From the NCBI GenBank assembly GCA_022340465.1, contig JAJDNW010000022.1, positions 61,144 to 125,143 of the forward strand: DNA of 64,000 bases, in the 5' to 3' direction. Source of the stretch: Deltaproteobacteria bacterium (GTDB taxonomy: Bacteria > Desulfobacterota > Desulfobacteria > Desulfobacterales > B30-G6). Below the pieces are notes generated by a model. That model was not told where the DNA came from. It searched no databases and saw nothing but the letters and a program-made list of their open reading frames with translations. The translations under genes and the position numbers were made by a program. Shown one piece after another: positions 24,910 through 34,144 of this stretch (position 1 is its first letter; the number at the start of each line of letters is the position of its first letter).

Positions 24910-26637
24910 ATGTTCATAAAGGCAAACATGAGCGAAGGGGTGACAGTGGTCGAGGCAACGCCGGCCGAATACAAGCATCTGGGCGGCAGGGGATTGACGT
25001 CCACGATGATCAACAATGAGGTTCCGCCTGCGTGCGACCCGCTGGGACCTGAAAATATGCTCGTATTTGCCCCGGGGCTTTTGAGTGGTACGCCGCTGGT
25101 GAACACGAGCCGAATTTCCATCGGGGCCAAAAGCCCCCTGACCGGCGGCATCAAGGAGAGCAATGCCGGTGGAACGGTCGCGGCCGCCCTGGGCAAAATG
25201 GGCATCGATGCGATTGTCGTCACCGGTGCGGCGCCTGAAGGCGCCTTGTATGTTTTACGCATCGGTCCCGACGGTGATGTCTCCCTTGAGTCGGCTGATG
25301 GTTGTAAAGGCTTGCGCACCTATGCCTTGGCGAATCAACTCGTGGACACTTACGGGGATCAAAACGGGATCATGTGCATCGGCCCGGCCGGTGAGTTCAA
25401 GATGGCCTCCGCCTCCATTCAAACAACGGATGTGGATGGCCGCCCCTGCAGGGCCGCCGGCCGGGGCGGTCTGGGAGCCGTCATGGGGGCCAAGGGGTTG
25501 AAGGCTGTTGTTGTGGATACCCGGGTAAAGGTGAAAAAAAAGGTGGAGGATCCCGACGCCTTCAAGGCGGCGGCCATGGTGTTTGCCGCGGCGGTGAAAA
25601 AAAATCCCTTCTCCGGGAAAACCCTGCGGGAAGTCGGTACCGCCGGCCTGGTAGGCGCGGTCAACTCGGTGGGCGGGTTTCCCTGCTACAATGCCACCAA
25701 AGGGATCATGGACGGCTGGGAAAAGATCACCGGCGAGGCCATGGCGGAGACCATTAAGGCGAGGGGTGGCAAGACCAGCCACATGGGCTGCTCCCAGTGC
25801 ATCATCCACTGCTCCAATGAATATGTGGATGAAGCCGGTGCCTACATGACCTCATCCCTGGAGTATGAAACCATCTGGTCCATGGGCGGTATGACCGGCA
25901 TCGATGATCTGGACACCATTGCCCGCCTCGACTTTCTGGCGGATGATATCGGTCTGGACAGCATCAACACGGGCGTGGCCATGGGTGTGGCCATGGATGC
26001 CGGCCATAAAGCCTTTGGCGACAAAAGAGCCGCCCTGGACATGATGGCGGAGATCGCATCCGGAACCGAATTCGGCAGGGTGTTGGGCGAAGGCCCAGCA
26101 GCTGTGGGGAGGCACCTGAATCATCACCGTGTGCCGGTTGTCAAGAACCAGAGCATTGCGGCCTATGACCCGCGGGCCATGCCTGCCAACGGCGTCACCT
26201 ATGCCACGTCGCCCATGGGGGCGGATCATACGGCCGGCAATCTAGTGGGTTCGTATCTGGCCGGAGTGCTGGAGCACGATGATCGTCAGGCCCAGGTAAA
26301 AGCCAGCCGCCAGGCACAGGTGGGTATGGCCGCCCTTGACTGTACAGGCATGTGTCTTCTGGCCGGGGGCGCCATCGGTGGTGAAGCCGGCGAGGCATTT
26401 TATAAAATGATCGGCATGTTGCTGGGCCGTCCATTCGATGCTCAGGCCTATGCGGCACTGGGCATGCAGGTGCTGAAGGCCGAGATGGCATTCAACCGGA
26501 AGGCCGGCTTTAGCCATGAAGACGACCGTTTGCCGGCGTTTTTCTACGAGGAAAAATTGAGTCCCAACGATTACGTGTTTCCCATCAGTGCGGCTGACCT
26601 GGAAAGCACATTCAGTGAATTGATGGAAGACAATTAA
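24910..26637 (+). CDS. aor: Tungsten/molybdenum aldehyde:ferredoxin oxidoreductase (AOR family)
   Basis: 575 aa, near the usual family length of about 600. Domain 1 has LGGRGLTSTMINNEV and SRISIGAKSPLTGGIKESNAGG (tungstopterin contacts). AAGRGGLGAVMGAKGLKAVVV follows, then the 4Fe-4S motif CSQCIIHC at about 298-305, with a fourth cysteine near the C-terminal DCTGMC. It oxidises aldehydes to acids with ferredoxin, or the reverse. Downstream of E1 alpha/beta, it could oxidise the aldehyde left by non-oxidative decarboxylation of a 2-oxoacid; this is inference. It is close to the general AOR group rather than the glyceraldehyde-specific one. Confidence 0.92.
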   Translation: MFIKANMSEGVTVVEATPAEYKHLGGRGLTSTMINNEVPPACDPLGPENMLVFAPGLLSGTPLVNTSRISIGAKSPLTGGIKESNAGGTVAAALGKMGIDAIVVTGAAPEGALYVLRIGPDGDVSLESADGCKGLRTYALANQLVDTYGDQNGIMCIGPAGEFKMASASIQTTDVDGRPCRAAGRGGLGAVMGAKGLKAVVVDTRVKVKKKVEDPDAFKAAAMVFAAAVKKNPFSGKTLREVGTAGLVGAVNSVGGFPCYNATKGIMDGWEKITGEAMAETIKARGGKTSHMGCSQCIIHCSNEYVDEAGAYMTSSLEYETIWSMGGMTGIDDLDTIARLDFLADDIGLDSINTGVAMGVAMDAGHKAFGDKRAALDMMAEIASGTEFGRVLGEGPAAVGRHLNHHRVPVVKNQSIAAYDPRAMPANGVTYATSPMGADHTAGNLVGSYLAGVLEHDDRQAQVKASRQAQVGMAALDCTGMCLLAGGAIGGEAGEAFYKMIGMLLGRPFDAQAYAALGMQVLKAEMAFNRKAGFSHEDDRLPAFFYEEKLSPNDYVFPISAADLESTFSELMEDN

Positions 26638-26785
26638 ATTTGGTCGTTAGGTACTATTTCCTTCATGCATTTAGAAGCGATTATAGAATGATACGGCCAA
26701 TCGGCTGGTATTGGCAGCTGAAGGGTTCAACAATGAAAAACCCGATTGACGCTGTACAGGTGTGTGTGTTCGGCACCGGCAAGAC

Positions 26786-29764
26786 CTATTTCCCCCCGTG
26801 CATGCTGAAGGCATTGAATTCGAACAGGGTGATCTCCGTTGCGACCATCTGTTCCCCCCTCTCAACCTGAATAGAGGTCGTCTGATCCTTTTGACAGTAA
26901 AAGAGGACCAGCCGCAGATCGGCCAGGTTTTCGACAGGCTGTTCGTCTAATGATCGGATCAAATCTCCCTTTTCGAGACCCGCTTTTTCGGCGGGGCTGT
27001 TTTTGCTGATGCCGGTGATGGTCAGCCCCTGCGCCTTTTCGGCCACCGTGACACCGAGTTTGGGTGCCTCTTTCCCTTTAACGTCGCTCGTTACGAGAAC
27101 ATAGTCGGCAATGCCCGCCTCCAGAGGTTCGTCCTGAACAATGACGGTGAAGGGTGCGTCCAGCCTCCGGTGAAGCCTTTGGGGAATGCCGTAGCCATGC
27201 CGGAGGTGACCGTTGCCGGCCAGAACGACCAAGGTGCGCCGGGGGTGCCCCTCGAGGTAGCGATACGCCCTGTCCGCCATGCCTTCGTCCCAGAGGACCT
27301 GGGCCTGGAGAAAGGTGTCGAAGTTGTTAATGCCGTCCTGCCGGCCGTGCAGGTCATATACCTGCTTGAGATCCCTGCGGTAGTCCTGGTTGGAAAAGTC
27401 TAGGCCGGCGGGTATCCAGGCCCGCTGATCGTCGTCCAGACTCTCGATTCCCTCCCGGGCGACTTTTTTGCTGACCTCGCCGGGTATGTTCAGGGCCACC
27501 AGGGGGATGTGGTTTTCTTTCAGAAAGTCGACGATGGGTTTGTAAAGGCCGTAGTCATAGCCCCACTCCCGGTAGTAGCCGGATTCACGCAGAAAGGTGC
27601 GTTCGTCCGTGCGGTTTTCCAGGTACCTGTTCACGGCGTCTTGAAAAGGCTGATGAAACATCTCCATACCCACGGCCAGGTCCACCCCGGCGGCATACAG
27701 GTGACGGATGATTTCCAGCTGGTTCATATGGTGGGCATGGCGATCGTGCCGCTCGCCCACGTACACCACGCGACTTGCCGTCAGCCGGTCCAGAATCTGC
27801 CCCAAGGTTGGTTCCCGGTCCGGCCTCAGCGCGAAGGTGGTAGGCTGCCGGTGTATTACAATCCCGCTTGCGCTTTCATCGGTTTTTTTTACAACGACCC
27901 TGCCCCCTTGGAAGGTCAGCCGGCTGTATTGGCCGTAATGGTGCAGGTTGTTCATGACAGCCAGGGTTTCCTTTTTGCCGGCGGCGTGCACCACGAGTAT
28001 CCGTTTGTATTGGCTGAAGGGATTCTTGAAGACCTGCAGGCTCAAACCGGTGTCCGCCGGGTGTGCCGTTTTTCCGAAAAGGGAGGCTGCCAGGGGGTTG
28101 TCGTGGCCGCAGACAACCAGCGAGTGTTCCTTTAGCCGGGCATAGGAGAGCGCATCGGGTGCCACCGTGGTGATGTGCGGATTCCCCAGCGCGCGCACGA
28201 GTGGTTGATACACGGGCAGCTTGTCCGCGGCGACTACGAAGACAAGTTCGTCACTTCCCATGATGTGAGCCAGCACGGGGGGCATTTCCGCGGGCGTGAG
28301 ACGCCGCATGAGGTCATTTCCCTGATCGAGGACGACCTTTGCGGGCAGTCCCTCCAACCGCAGGCTGAAATCCTGCTGTTTTTTGTCCATGGTGACCGCC
28401 GTGGTCTCGACGCCGGTTTGCGTGTAGACCTGAATGGGAACCTTCAACGGGAAAGGTGCGGTGTGCTGCTGCAGGGTAAAGGAAAGTACCGGGGCGCCGT
28501 TCCTGATTTCCACGCCGCCTTTGGATACGGACAGCACGGGAATATCAGGCCGTTCGAGCCAGGCGCTGAAATAGCCGGCAAGCGTATCGCCGGATCTCTT
28601 TTCAAAAGATTTGCGGATGTCGGTCCAGGAGGCGGCCCTAAAGCGGTTGCTGCGGATGACGTCTTTGAGGGCATCCAAGAACAGGCCATCGCCGTAACGC
28701 TTGCGCAGCCCGTGGAAAAACATGGCGGCCCTGCCGTAGCCGACCGCCGCCTGCGCCTTGTTCCCGCGAAAGTGGAAATCGCGTACGGCCATGGCATTGT
28801 CGTCGTGGACGTAAGCGTCGTATTCCACAAGAACCCGTTTGCGGTAGGCCTCGCCGCTACCCTTTTTTTCCTCGAGGAGATAATCGGACAGATAGGTGGT
28901 CAACCCCTCGGCCCAGTTGCCTTGGCTATGATCGATGTACACGTAGTTGCCGAACCACTGGTGCACAATTTCATGGGCCAGGGAGGTTTTGACGATAAAA
29001 GGGAGCTTTACCACCTGTTTTCCCAGCAGGGTGAAGGTGGGCATGGAATAACCGGTGGGCAGCATGTTTTCCACGATGGCGAACCGCCGGTAGGGATAGG
29101 GGGTAAGGGTGCTGTTATAAAAATCGAGGTACTGCCTGGTGGCGTCGATGTAGGTGTCTGCCAGGGCAGCGTCCTTCTCGAAGAAATAGGTCTCGATGGA
29201 AATGCCGTCGTGCTCGGCCTTGTTGACGACATAATTTGCGGACGCGGCCAGGTGCAATCCGTCCAGGGGGTGGTCGAAACGAAAGAGGTGCGTGGTCAGC
29301 CCTCCGGCTGAGGCGGTTGTCACGCTTTCGGCTTCCGACACCGCTGCAAACCCCTCCGGCAGGGTCACAGAGAGCGTATACCGCGCCATTTCCCTGGGTG
29401 CCGGATACCAACCCGCCATCAGGAAGACGTTGCGTGCATCCATGTAATTGCCGGACCGCTGCCCGACCGCTGCGTCGAAGGCCGCTTCGTAGCGGATCAC
29501 GGTGGATTTACCGACAGCCGTTGCCACCACGACAGTATCATCGGGCGCCGGTGTGACCTCATTCCCATCGACCGTGACGTTTTCCAGGTTGTCTACTGCC
29601 AGCCGCACCTGACCGGAAGGTGCGCCATAAAGGTGGGCATTCCCCGAGAGGTGCCCGGCGGCCGGGTCGATAGTGACGTCGAGTACGACCGTGATTTCCG
29701 CTCCCCAAACGGCAACGGGGAAAAGCATGGTTATGAAAACCGCCATTATCTTGAACAACTGCAT
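26786..29764 (-). CDS. M1-type metallopeptidase / ChaN / PDZ fusion protein
   Basis: 992 aa from the ATG at 29764, chosen for the AAAGGAG site and clean signal peptide (MQLFKIMAVFITMLFPVAVWGA); the open frame continues 37 codons upstream. The M1-like domain has HEIVHQWFGN (zinc ligands H264 and H268, catalytic E265) and NWAEG (E286); the spacer is 17 residues, one fewer than usual. A middle section of unknown fold follows. Then comes a ChaN (haem-binding, DUF399) domain with VVYVGERHDRHAHH and LAVGMEMFHQPFQ, and a C-terminal PDZ domain (GLTITGISKNSPAEKAGLEKGD). It is exported and likely handles peptides or haemoproteins in the periplasm. Stands alone between convergent and divergent neighbours. 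Confidence 0.87.
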   Translation of the reverse strand: MQLFKIMAVFITMLFPVAVWGAEITVVLDVTIDPAAGHLSGNAHLYGAPSGQVRLAVDNLENVTVDGNEVTPAPDDTVVVATAVGKSTVIRYEAAFDAAVGQRSGNYMDARNVFLMAGWYPAPREMARYTLSVTLPEGFAAVSEAESVTTASAGGLTTHLFRFDHPLDGLHLAASANYVVNKAEHDGISIETYFFEKDAALADTYIDATRQYLDFYNSTLTPYPYRRFAIVENMLPTGYSMPTFTLLGKQVVKLPFIVKTSLAHEIVHQWFGNYVYIDHSQGNWAEGLTTYLSDYLLEEKKGSGEAYRKRVLVEYDAYVHDDNAMAVRDFHFRGNKAQAAVGYGRAAMFFHGLRKRYGDGLFLDALKDVIRSNRFRAASWTDIRKSFEKRSGDTLAGYFSAWLERPDIPVLSVSKGGVEIRNGAPVLSFTLQQHTAPFPLKVPIQVYTQTGVETTAVTMDKKQQDFSLRLEGLPAKVVLDQGNDLMRRLTPAEMPPVLAHIMGSDELVFVVAADKLPVYQPLVRALGNPHITTVAPDALSYARLKEHSLVVCGHDNPLAASLFGKTAHPADTGLSLQVFKNPFSQYKRILVVHAAGKKETLAVMNNLHHYGQYSRLTFQGGRVVVKKTDESASGIVIHRQPTTFALRPDREPTLGQILDRLTASRVVYVGERHDRHAHHMNQLEIIRHLYAAGVDLAVGMEMFHQPFQDAVNRYLENRTDERTFLRESGYYREWGYDYGLYKPIVDFLKENHIPLVALNIPGEVSKKVAREGIESLDDDQRAWIPAGLDFSNQDYRRDLKQVYDLHGRQDGINNFDTFLQAQVLWDEGMADRAYRYLEGHPRRTLVVLAGNGHLRHGYGIPQRLHRRLDAPFTVIVQDEPLEAGIADYVLVTSDVKGKEAPKLGVTVAEKAQGLTITGISKNSPAEKAGLEKGDLIRSLDEQPVENLADLRLVLFYCQKDQTTSIQVERGEQMVATEITLFEFNAFSMHGGK

Positions 29765-30093
29765 TCGCTCTCCTTTGCCTGTCTCGATGACGGGAAGACG
29801 TGGTTGTCTCCGGAATGTTCGGGATTTATCTGAACTGTTCATTAACGTATGTACGGTGAACGTAAATTTCAACAATAAGAGCGACCGGTGATTTCATTTG
29901 ACATTTTATTGCCGGATGGGCCGGTCCCAAAACAATTTTCTTTCAAGGGTTGAAAAAATAGTTTACGTATGAGCATATGACTGTCTCAATAAATGAGGAT
30001 GATTCATTTGCCACCGGTTGTTCACCCCCCTGTGACTGACCACGGTGTCCGGCGTCAAACGGCGTGTTTCTTTTCATTAAAAGGAGGGACGAC

Positions 30094-31374
30094 ATGAAAC
30101 GGTATGTAAGCGTGATTCTGGTTTTGTTAATGGCAGTGTCGGTTGGGATGATTTCTGTCCAGGGTGCGGGTGCCGCGGAGCCCGTCGTCATCGGCGTTCC
30201 CACGTCAACCGGGTTTCTGGAAGGCAGGGAAGCCTTGAAGGCCGTCAATCTGGCGGTGGACGAGATCAACGCCAAGGGTGGTGTCGATGTCGGCGGCACC
30301 AAAAGACCGTTTGCGGTGGAGTCAGTGGATATACGGGATGCAGCCCCCGGCGTACCGGTGCCTGAGGCATTGCTGGGACTCGAAAAAATCATCCTGTCCA
30401 AAAAACCGGTGGCTCTGCTCGTGGGGCCCTTTCGCTCCGAAGCCCTGATGGCGGGGATGGACATCATCGCCAAATACAAAGTGCCGTTGTTGGGTACGAT
30501 TGCCATGTCCCCGGGCTCTGAGGCAAAAATCAAGAAAGACCCCGAGAAATACAAATATGTCTTCCGGACCTGTCTCAATGCCGTGCACCTGGTGAAATAC
30601 CTGGCCGGCACGATGGCGCTGATCAATAAGGAATTTGGATTCGACAAAGTGTACGTGCTGCACCAGGATGTTGCCTGGGCAAGGGCCACGGCCGGGTTTG
30701 TCAAGAAAATGTACTTTGACAAGGCAGGCTGGAATGTGCTCGAGATGGAGGCGTTTCCCACCGGAACATCCGATTTTTCCTCCAGCCTCATGAAAGCGAG
30801 AGCCAAGGGTGCCCAGGTCATCATGCCCATTTTCGATATGCCCCAGAGTGGCACGCTGGTCAAACAGTGGAACGCCATGAAGGTCCCGGCGGTTCTGGCC
30901 GGTTTTATCTCCCCCCTGGCCGGTTCCGAAGCCTGGAAAACATTCGACGGAAAAATTACCGGCGCCATAAACACGATATTCGAGCTCGGCAGCGCCATGC
31001 CGTCCGACATGTATCCGCCTTCCAAGGTGTTTTATGATGCGTATAAGAAAACATACGGTAAAGAGATGCAAGCCGGCCACGGTCCGGCGCCGGCCTATGA
31101 ATCGGTGTACATCCTGAAGGAAGCCATCGAGAGGGCCAAAAGCTTGGACCCGGATGCAATCGTGGCGGAGCTTGAGAAAACCGACCGCATGGGCGTTATC
31201 GGCCGCGTCAAGTATGACGAGGGGCATCAGGCCGTCTACGGGTTCGATCCTAAAGAGACCTGTGTTTCGACGGTGTTTCAATGGACGGCAGACGGCAAAC
31301 GCACCATTGTTTTTCCGGCATCCATTGCCGAGGGCAAAATCCAGCTGCCGGCCGGTTTGAAATCAGCTAAATAG
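30094..31374 (+). CDS. Periplasmic binding protein of second Liv-type transporter
   Basis: 426 aa from the ATG at 30094 (AAAAGGAGGG upstream). Signal peptide MKRYVSVILVLLMAVSV...AGAAEP. The mature protein reads VVIGVPTSTGFLEGREALKAVNLAVDEINAKGGVDV, a type-I periplasmic binding fold of the LivK family. It is quite different from the binding protein at 15754-16977, so the ligand probably differs. First gene of a K-H-M-G-F-ligase operon, followed immediately by a strong hairpin. Confidence 0.9.
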   Translation: MKRYVSVILVLLMAVSVGMISVQGAGAAEPVVIGVPTSTGFLEGREALKAVNLAVDEINAKGGVDVGGTKRPFAVESVDIRDAAPGVPVPEALLGLEKIILSKKPVALLVGPFRSEALMAGMDIIAKYKVPLLGTIAMSPGSEAKIKKDPEKYKYVFRTCLNAVHLVKYLAGTMALINKEFGFDKVYVLHQDVAWARATAGFVKKMYFDKAGWNVLEMEAFPTGTSDFSSSLMKARAKGAQVIMPIFDMPQSGTLVKQWNAMKVPAVLAGFISPLAGSEAWKTFDGKITGAINTIFELGSAMPSDMYPPSKVFYDAYKKTYGKEMQAGHGPAPAYESVYILKEAIERAKSLDPDAIVAELEKTDRMGVIGRVKYDEGHQAVYGFDPKETCVSTVFQWTADGKRTIVFPASIAEGKIQLPAGLKSAK

Positions 31375-31384
31375 ATTTAAAATG

Positions 31385-31415
31385 CCCCCGCGCTTTTTAA
31401 AGCGCGGGGGGTTTT
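31385..31415 (+). terminator. GC-rich hairpin with T-run between binding protein and permeases
   Basis: Perfect 12-bp stem, arms 31385-31396 and 31399-31410, followed by GTTTTA. It has the form of an intrinsic terminator yet lies inside the operon, so it probably lets through part of the transcripts. That would give more binding protein than permease. Confidence 0.8.
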
Positions 31416-31436
31416 AAATTGGGAGAGAACTATTTC

Positions 31437-32309
31437 ATGCTTATCGGCACATCCTTGTATGCCCTGATCAACACCGCCATCCTGGCCCTGATGGCCATTG
31501 GTTTCAACCTGACTTTCGGCATCAGCGGTGTGGCCAATTTTGCCTACGGGGCCTTTTACGTTTTAGCCGCCTACGGCTTGTGGGGCATGCTGAACTTGCT
31601 CCACTTTCCCTACCCGGTGGCCGTGGCGCTGGCGGTGATTGCCAATGTGCTTCTCGGAGCCCTGATTTATCGCTTCGTTCTGCTGCGCGTGCGGGGGCAG
31701 GCTCTGTCCGAAGTGATTGCGACTTTCGGCATCGGCCTGGCTATTCTGGAACTGTTCAGCTATTTCGGCTGGGTTGGTTTCGAGTACACGCTTCCGGTAT
31801 TCCTGGATAAAAGTTTCATCATCGCGGGAACCTACGTCGATTTCCAGCGTCTGGCCATATTGGGTTTCAGTGCCGTTTTGATTATGGCCCTGTGGTGGTT
31901 TACCCACCACACTGCCATCGGCCTGGCCTTCAGGGGGATCGCCCAGGACGAACGCACGGCCTTGACCTTCGGCATCGACTCGGATTGGATCGCCATGTTG
32001 AGCGTTTCCTTCGGCGCCGGCATTGCCGCTCTGGCGGCTCTCTTTATCATCCCTTTGGGGAGCATCGCACCCGGAGAGGGCTATGACGTACTGATCAAAG
32101 CCCTTGCGGTGTGCATCATCGGGGGGTTGGGCAGCACCGGTGGTGTCATTGTCGCCAGCTTTATCGTGGGATTTGCGGAAAGGTTTACGGATACCTACAT
32201 CGGCAGCCACTGGACGATGATCGTCAGCCTGGCGGCCATCCTGTTGGTTCTCGTCATCAAACCCTCGGGACTTTTCGGAAAACAAAAGGAATTGGAAGAA
32301 AGGATATAG
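31437..32309 (+). CDS. livH: Liv-type ABC transporter permease LivH (second system)
   Basis: 290 aa from the ATG at 31437 (GGGAGAG upstream; a TTG at 31419 is less likely). Membrane protein with TFGISGVANFAYGAFYVLAAYGLW near the N-terminus and the C-terminal IIGGLGSTGGVIVASFIVGFAERF motif, both LivH hallmarks. The coupling loop is AIGLAFRGIAQDERTALTFGI. It is followed 6 nt later by livM. Confidence 0.9.
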   Translation: MLIGTSLYALINTAILALMAIGFNLTFGISGVANFAYGAFYVLAAYGLWGMLNLLHFPYPVAVALAVIANVLLGALIYRFVLLRVRGQALSEVIATFGIGLAILELFSYFGWVGFEYTLPVFLDKSFIIAGTYVDFQRLAILGFSAVLIMALWWFTHHTAIGLAFRGIAQDERTALTFGIDSDWIAMLSVSFGAGIAALAALFIIPLGSIAPGEGYDVLIKALAVCIIGGLGSTGGVIVASFIVGFAERFTDTYIGSHWTMIVSLAAILLVLVIKPSGLFGKQKELEERI

Positions 32310-32315
32310 GCGCCG

Positions 32316-33320
32316 GTGAAGAAACGCAAAGAGCGCATCGATCGGGGTATCAAGGTACGATCATCGGACATATTCGCGCTGCTCTCCTGGCGGGAAATGC
32401 TTTATCTTGCGGCACCCCGTGTGCTGCCGGTGGTCGCTTGCATGGCGCTTCCCATACTGCTGGACCCCTACTGGCAGAAGGTGCTGCTTTCGGTGGCCGT
32501 CGTCGCCCTTCTGGCCATCAGCTGGGATATTATCGCCCAGACAGGTATGGTATCCCTCGGGCAGGCCCTCTTTTTCGGTGTCGGCGCTTACTGCTCCGGC
32601 GTCATGAACCACTACTGGGGTCTGTCCCCCATGCTGTCCATTCCCATCGCTTCCGTCATGGGCGGGTTGATATGCACCGTGATCTTGCTTCCGGTGCTGC
32701 GCTTGAGGGGGATCTATTTTTCCATGGTGACCCTGATCATTCCGCTGATTCTGGTCAGAATCGTCGAGGCCACCAAGATCTTCGGCGGCACGGAAGGCCT
32801 GAGCGGCATGACGCCGTTGCCTTCCAAGTGGGTTGAACTCTACCTGATCGTGATCGTTCTGCTATGCGCCCTTTTCGGCTTCAGAAGAATGATGAATTCC
32901 GACTACGGCCTGGTGCTCAAAGGCATCAACGACAATGACCGGTCGGTCATCAATGCGGGCATCAACATCTACTGGTTTAAAGCCCAATCGCTTTTTATCG
33001 CCGGGGTCATCGGTGCGTTTTGCGGGGCCTTTATGACGCACGTGTACATGTTCGTGGGCATGCCCGTGTTCGCTTTGGACTATTCCATTCTGCCCATTGC
33101 GGCGGCAGTGGTCGGCGGTCCCGGAACGCTGGCAGGGGCCACTTTCGGTGCCTTCATCCTGGTGCCCTTGTCTGAGGTGCTGCGCGGGTTCGGCGGGCTG
33201 CGCATCGTTTTTTACGGTGCCTTTCTGGTTATTTTCATCGTGGCCCTTCCGGAAGGCATTTTTCACTACATTCAGCGGAAGTATCACCAGTTCGAACGCT
33301 GGGCGGAGGTGGCCGAATGA
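32316..33320 (+). CDS. livM: Liv-type ABC transporter permease LivM (second system)
   Basis: 334 aa, GTG start. After a charged N-terminal 35 residues come eight or nine hydrophobic segments, with AISWDIIAQTGMVSLGQALFFGVGAY and LRGIYFSMVTLIIPLILVRIVEATKIFGGTEGLSGM typical of LivM. The coupling stretch is SDYGLVLKGINDNDRSVINAGIN. The stop overlaps the livG start (ATGA). Confidence 0.9.
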   Translation: MKKRKERIDRGIKVRSSDIFALLSWREMLYLAAPRVLPVVACMALPILLDPYWQKVLLSVAVVALLAISWDIIAQTGMVSLGQALFFGVGAYCSGVMNHYWGLSPMLSIPIASVMGGLICTVILLPVLRLRGIYFSMVTLIIPLILVRIVEATKIFGGTEGLSGMTPLPSKWVELYLIVIVLLCALFGFRRMMNSDYGLVLKGINDNDRSVINAGINIYWFKAQSLFIAGVIGAFCGAFMTHVYMFVGMPVFALDYSILPIAAAVVGGPGTLAGATFGAFILVPLSEVLRGFGGLRIVFYGAFLVIFIVALPEGIFHYIQRKYHQFERWAEVAE

Positions 33321-34072
33321 CGACCGCACCGATTCTCAGCGTTTCCCACCTCAGCAAGAATTTCGGAGGGGTGCTCGCCCTGAACAGGGTCAGCTTCGAT
33401 CTGATGCCGGGCGAGCTTTTAGGTGTCATCGGCCCCAACGGTTCCGGAAAGACCACCCTGGTAAACCTGATCACCCGTTTTGTCAAGCCCAGCTCGGGCG
33501 AGGTGTTTTTCAAGGGGACGAAAATCAGCAACCTGCCGCCGTACAAGATTGTGCGCATGGGGATTGCCAGGACGTTTCAGATGGTCAAGCCGTTCTACCA
33601 GCTGCCGGCCTACAAGAACATGATCGTTCCCCTGTACTCGCCCCGCATGAAGATGCTCGCCGGCGGCAGCTACGGCGACCGGGACGCCGTGGCTCTGGAC
33701 CTTTTGGAGGAGGTGGGGTTCGAGAGGGACGCCCGGGTGGCATACAAGGTCGCCGGATCCCTTCCCCAGGGGTACCTGAAGCGGCTGGAACTCGCCAAGG
33801 CCATCGCCATGCAGCCGGACCTGTACATCCTGGACGAGCTATTTTCGGGACTGAGCCTGGCCGAAGTTGCCGGCATCGTTCCCATCATCGAGAAGATTCG
33901 CCTGACCGGAAAAAGCATCATCATGATCGAACACCGGCTCAAGGAGCTTTTTCGCATCGCCGACCGCGTGATCGTCATGAACTACGGCGAAAAAATAGCC
34001 GATGGGCCGGCGGAGGAGGTCATGGAAGACGAGGCTGTCAAGAGCGCCTACTTGGGGACGGAAAACGAATAA
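33317..34072 (+). CDS. livG: Liv-type ABC transporter ATPase LivG (second system)
   Basis: 251 aa with Walker A GPNGSGKTT, ARTFQMVKPFYQLPAYKN, Walker B DLYILDELFSGLSLAE and the H-loop IIMIEHRLKELF. The signature region is AGSLPQGYLKRLELAKAIA, where LSxGQ is replaced by LPQGY. Walker B also reads ILDELF rather than LLDEPT. Such departures are tolerated in LivG proteins but are stronger than usual here. Starts within the livM stop. Confidence 0.9.
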   Translation: MTTAPILSVSHLSKNFGGVLALNRVSFDLMPGELLGVIGPNGSGKTTLVNLITRFVKPSSGEVFFKGTKISNLPPYKIVRMGIARTFQMVKPFYQLPAYKNMIVPLYSPRMKMLAGGSYGDRDAVALDLLEEVGFERDARVAYKVAGSLPQGYLKRLELAKAIAMQPDLYILDELFSGLSLAEVAGIVPIIEKIRLTGKSIIMIEHRLKELFRIADRVIVMNYGEKIADGPAEEVMEDEAVKSAYLGTENE

Positions 34073-34144
34073 AATCGTGTGCCGCGGTTTTATGAAACGC
34101 GACTTCGTCGCTCTAATATGAATTTGATCGAGTAAGGGTTTCCA

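Noticed and set aside
26696..26715. Terminator between AOR and the peptidase-ChaN gene
   Set aside because: GCCAAT/ATTGGC gives only a 6-bp stem and no T-run.
26640..26870. Small 76-aa gene after AOR
   Set aside because: It runs into the 3' end of the peptidase-ChaN gene on the other strand, has no ribosome site and no recognisable features.
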